A DNA stretch of 64,000 bases from Pseudomonas cremoris. GTDB taxonomy: Bacteria > Pseudomonadota > Gammaproteobacteria > Pseudomonadales > Pseudomonadaceae. The stretch lies in the NCBI RefSeq assembly GCF_014230465.1, contig NZ_JAAXCY010000003.1:186001-250000 (forward strand). Direction: 5' to 3'. The notes under the pieces are model-generated. The model saw only the letters and a list, made by a program, of their open reading frames with translations. It ran no database searches and was not told where the DNA came from. The first letter of the stretch is position 1. Every line of letters begins with the position of its first letter. Below are positions 63,755-64,000 of this stretch, one piece after another. The translations under genes were made by a program, and so were the position numbers.

Positions 63755-64000
63755 TCAGGCGGCCAGGCGTAGGTTCTGGGTGACCAGCGGGCGCACCCAG
63801 TAGTAGTCGAAGTCCAGGGCCTTTTGTTGCGCCACCAGTTCCTCGGTAGGGTACGGCGTGGCGGGCGGTGGTAGCAGGTCCAGTTCGAACTCGGCGATCG
63901 GCAAGTGCAAGGGGCGAGGCTGCGGCGCAGGGCCTGGCTCTGGCAGTGGCTCGCCGGCGGTCAGCACGATGGGACGGACCCAGCCGCTTTCGAAATTCTG
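63755..64000 (-). CDS. C-terminal part of an unidentified protein (5' end outside window)
   Basis: At least 81 codons are open on the minus strand from the window edge to a TGA at 63755. The peptide contains a WVRPIVLTAGEP segment near its start and a WVRPLVTQNLRLAA segment at its end, which looks like a short internal repeat, separated by a Pro-rich linker. It abuts the stop of the convergent PEP mutase-family gene with one base between. No family is recognised from this fragment. Confidence 0.5.
   Translation of the reverse strand, partial: QNFESGWVRPIVLTAGEPLPEPGPAPQPRPLHLPIAEFELDLLPPPATPYPTEELVAQQKALDFDYYWVRPLVTQNLRLAA

Overview
The window is chromosomal DNA from a Pseudomonas of the fluorescens group. 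The evidence is the gene content and order (cinA-recA-recX after a tailocin, erdR-dgkA, finR/fpr, the complete wspABCDEFR operon, prfB-lysS), GC-rich codon use, a pseudomonad-type LexA box in front of recA, and many REP/REPIN palindromes of two sequence classes. No rRNA, tRNA or CRISPR array was seen.

Layout. (1) 1-3.6 kb: the end of a P2-like contractile tail cluster, probably an R-type tailocin: chaperone E/E' with a -1 frameshift, a short tape measure, U, X, D and a GH19 lysin that appears frameshifted. (2) 3.6-16 kb: housekeeping genes (cinA, recA, recX, a LOG-family protein, a DTW tRNA enzyme, erdR, dgkA, finR/fpr, trmO, a yehS-like gene, a pseudouridine synthase homologue, a GNAT enzyme, rimO). 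(3) 15.95-21.74 kb: a 5.8-kb AT-rich island inserted inside the 5' end of rimO. The island supplies a new promoter and first ~15 codons for rimO, and the displaced original first 20 codons remain at its far end beside kup. Its cargo is a four-helix membrane protein, a truncated serine recombinase, a second membrane protein, an endonuclease/exonuclease/phosphatase-fold enzyme with a small partner, a 0.6-kb structured non-coding stretch, and a DUF3800 gene preceded by a predicted ~125-nt terminated leader RNA. (4) 22-25.7 kb: kup, an Old Yellow Enzyme and a small gene. (5) 25.7-37.8 kb: opgD, then a polyamine uptake and catabolism cluster (SpdH-like dehydrogenase, two aldehyde dehydrogenases, a YdcSTUV-like ABC transporter, a LysR regulator). 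(6) 38-47.5 kb: a TerB/DUF533 protein and the wsp surface-sensing operon ending in the diguanylate cyclase WspR. (7) 47.7-64 kb: prfB with its +1 frameshift, lysS, a TetR regulator, lipoproteins and hydrolases, a gene for a harpin-like Gly-rich protein behind a sequence matching the HrpL (hrp) box, an OmpA-like lipoprotein pair, ppc, adk, tsaB, a DUF72 protein, a PEP mutase/isocitrate lyase-family protein and a partial gene at the right edge.

Most noteworthy are the rimO-targeting island, which repairs its target gene and leaves reconstructable att half-sites, its uncharacterised nuclease and RNA cargo, and the hrp-box-driven harpin-like gene, which lies outside any visible type III secretion cluster.
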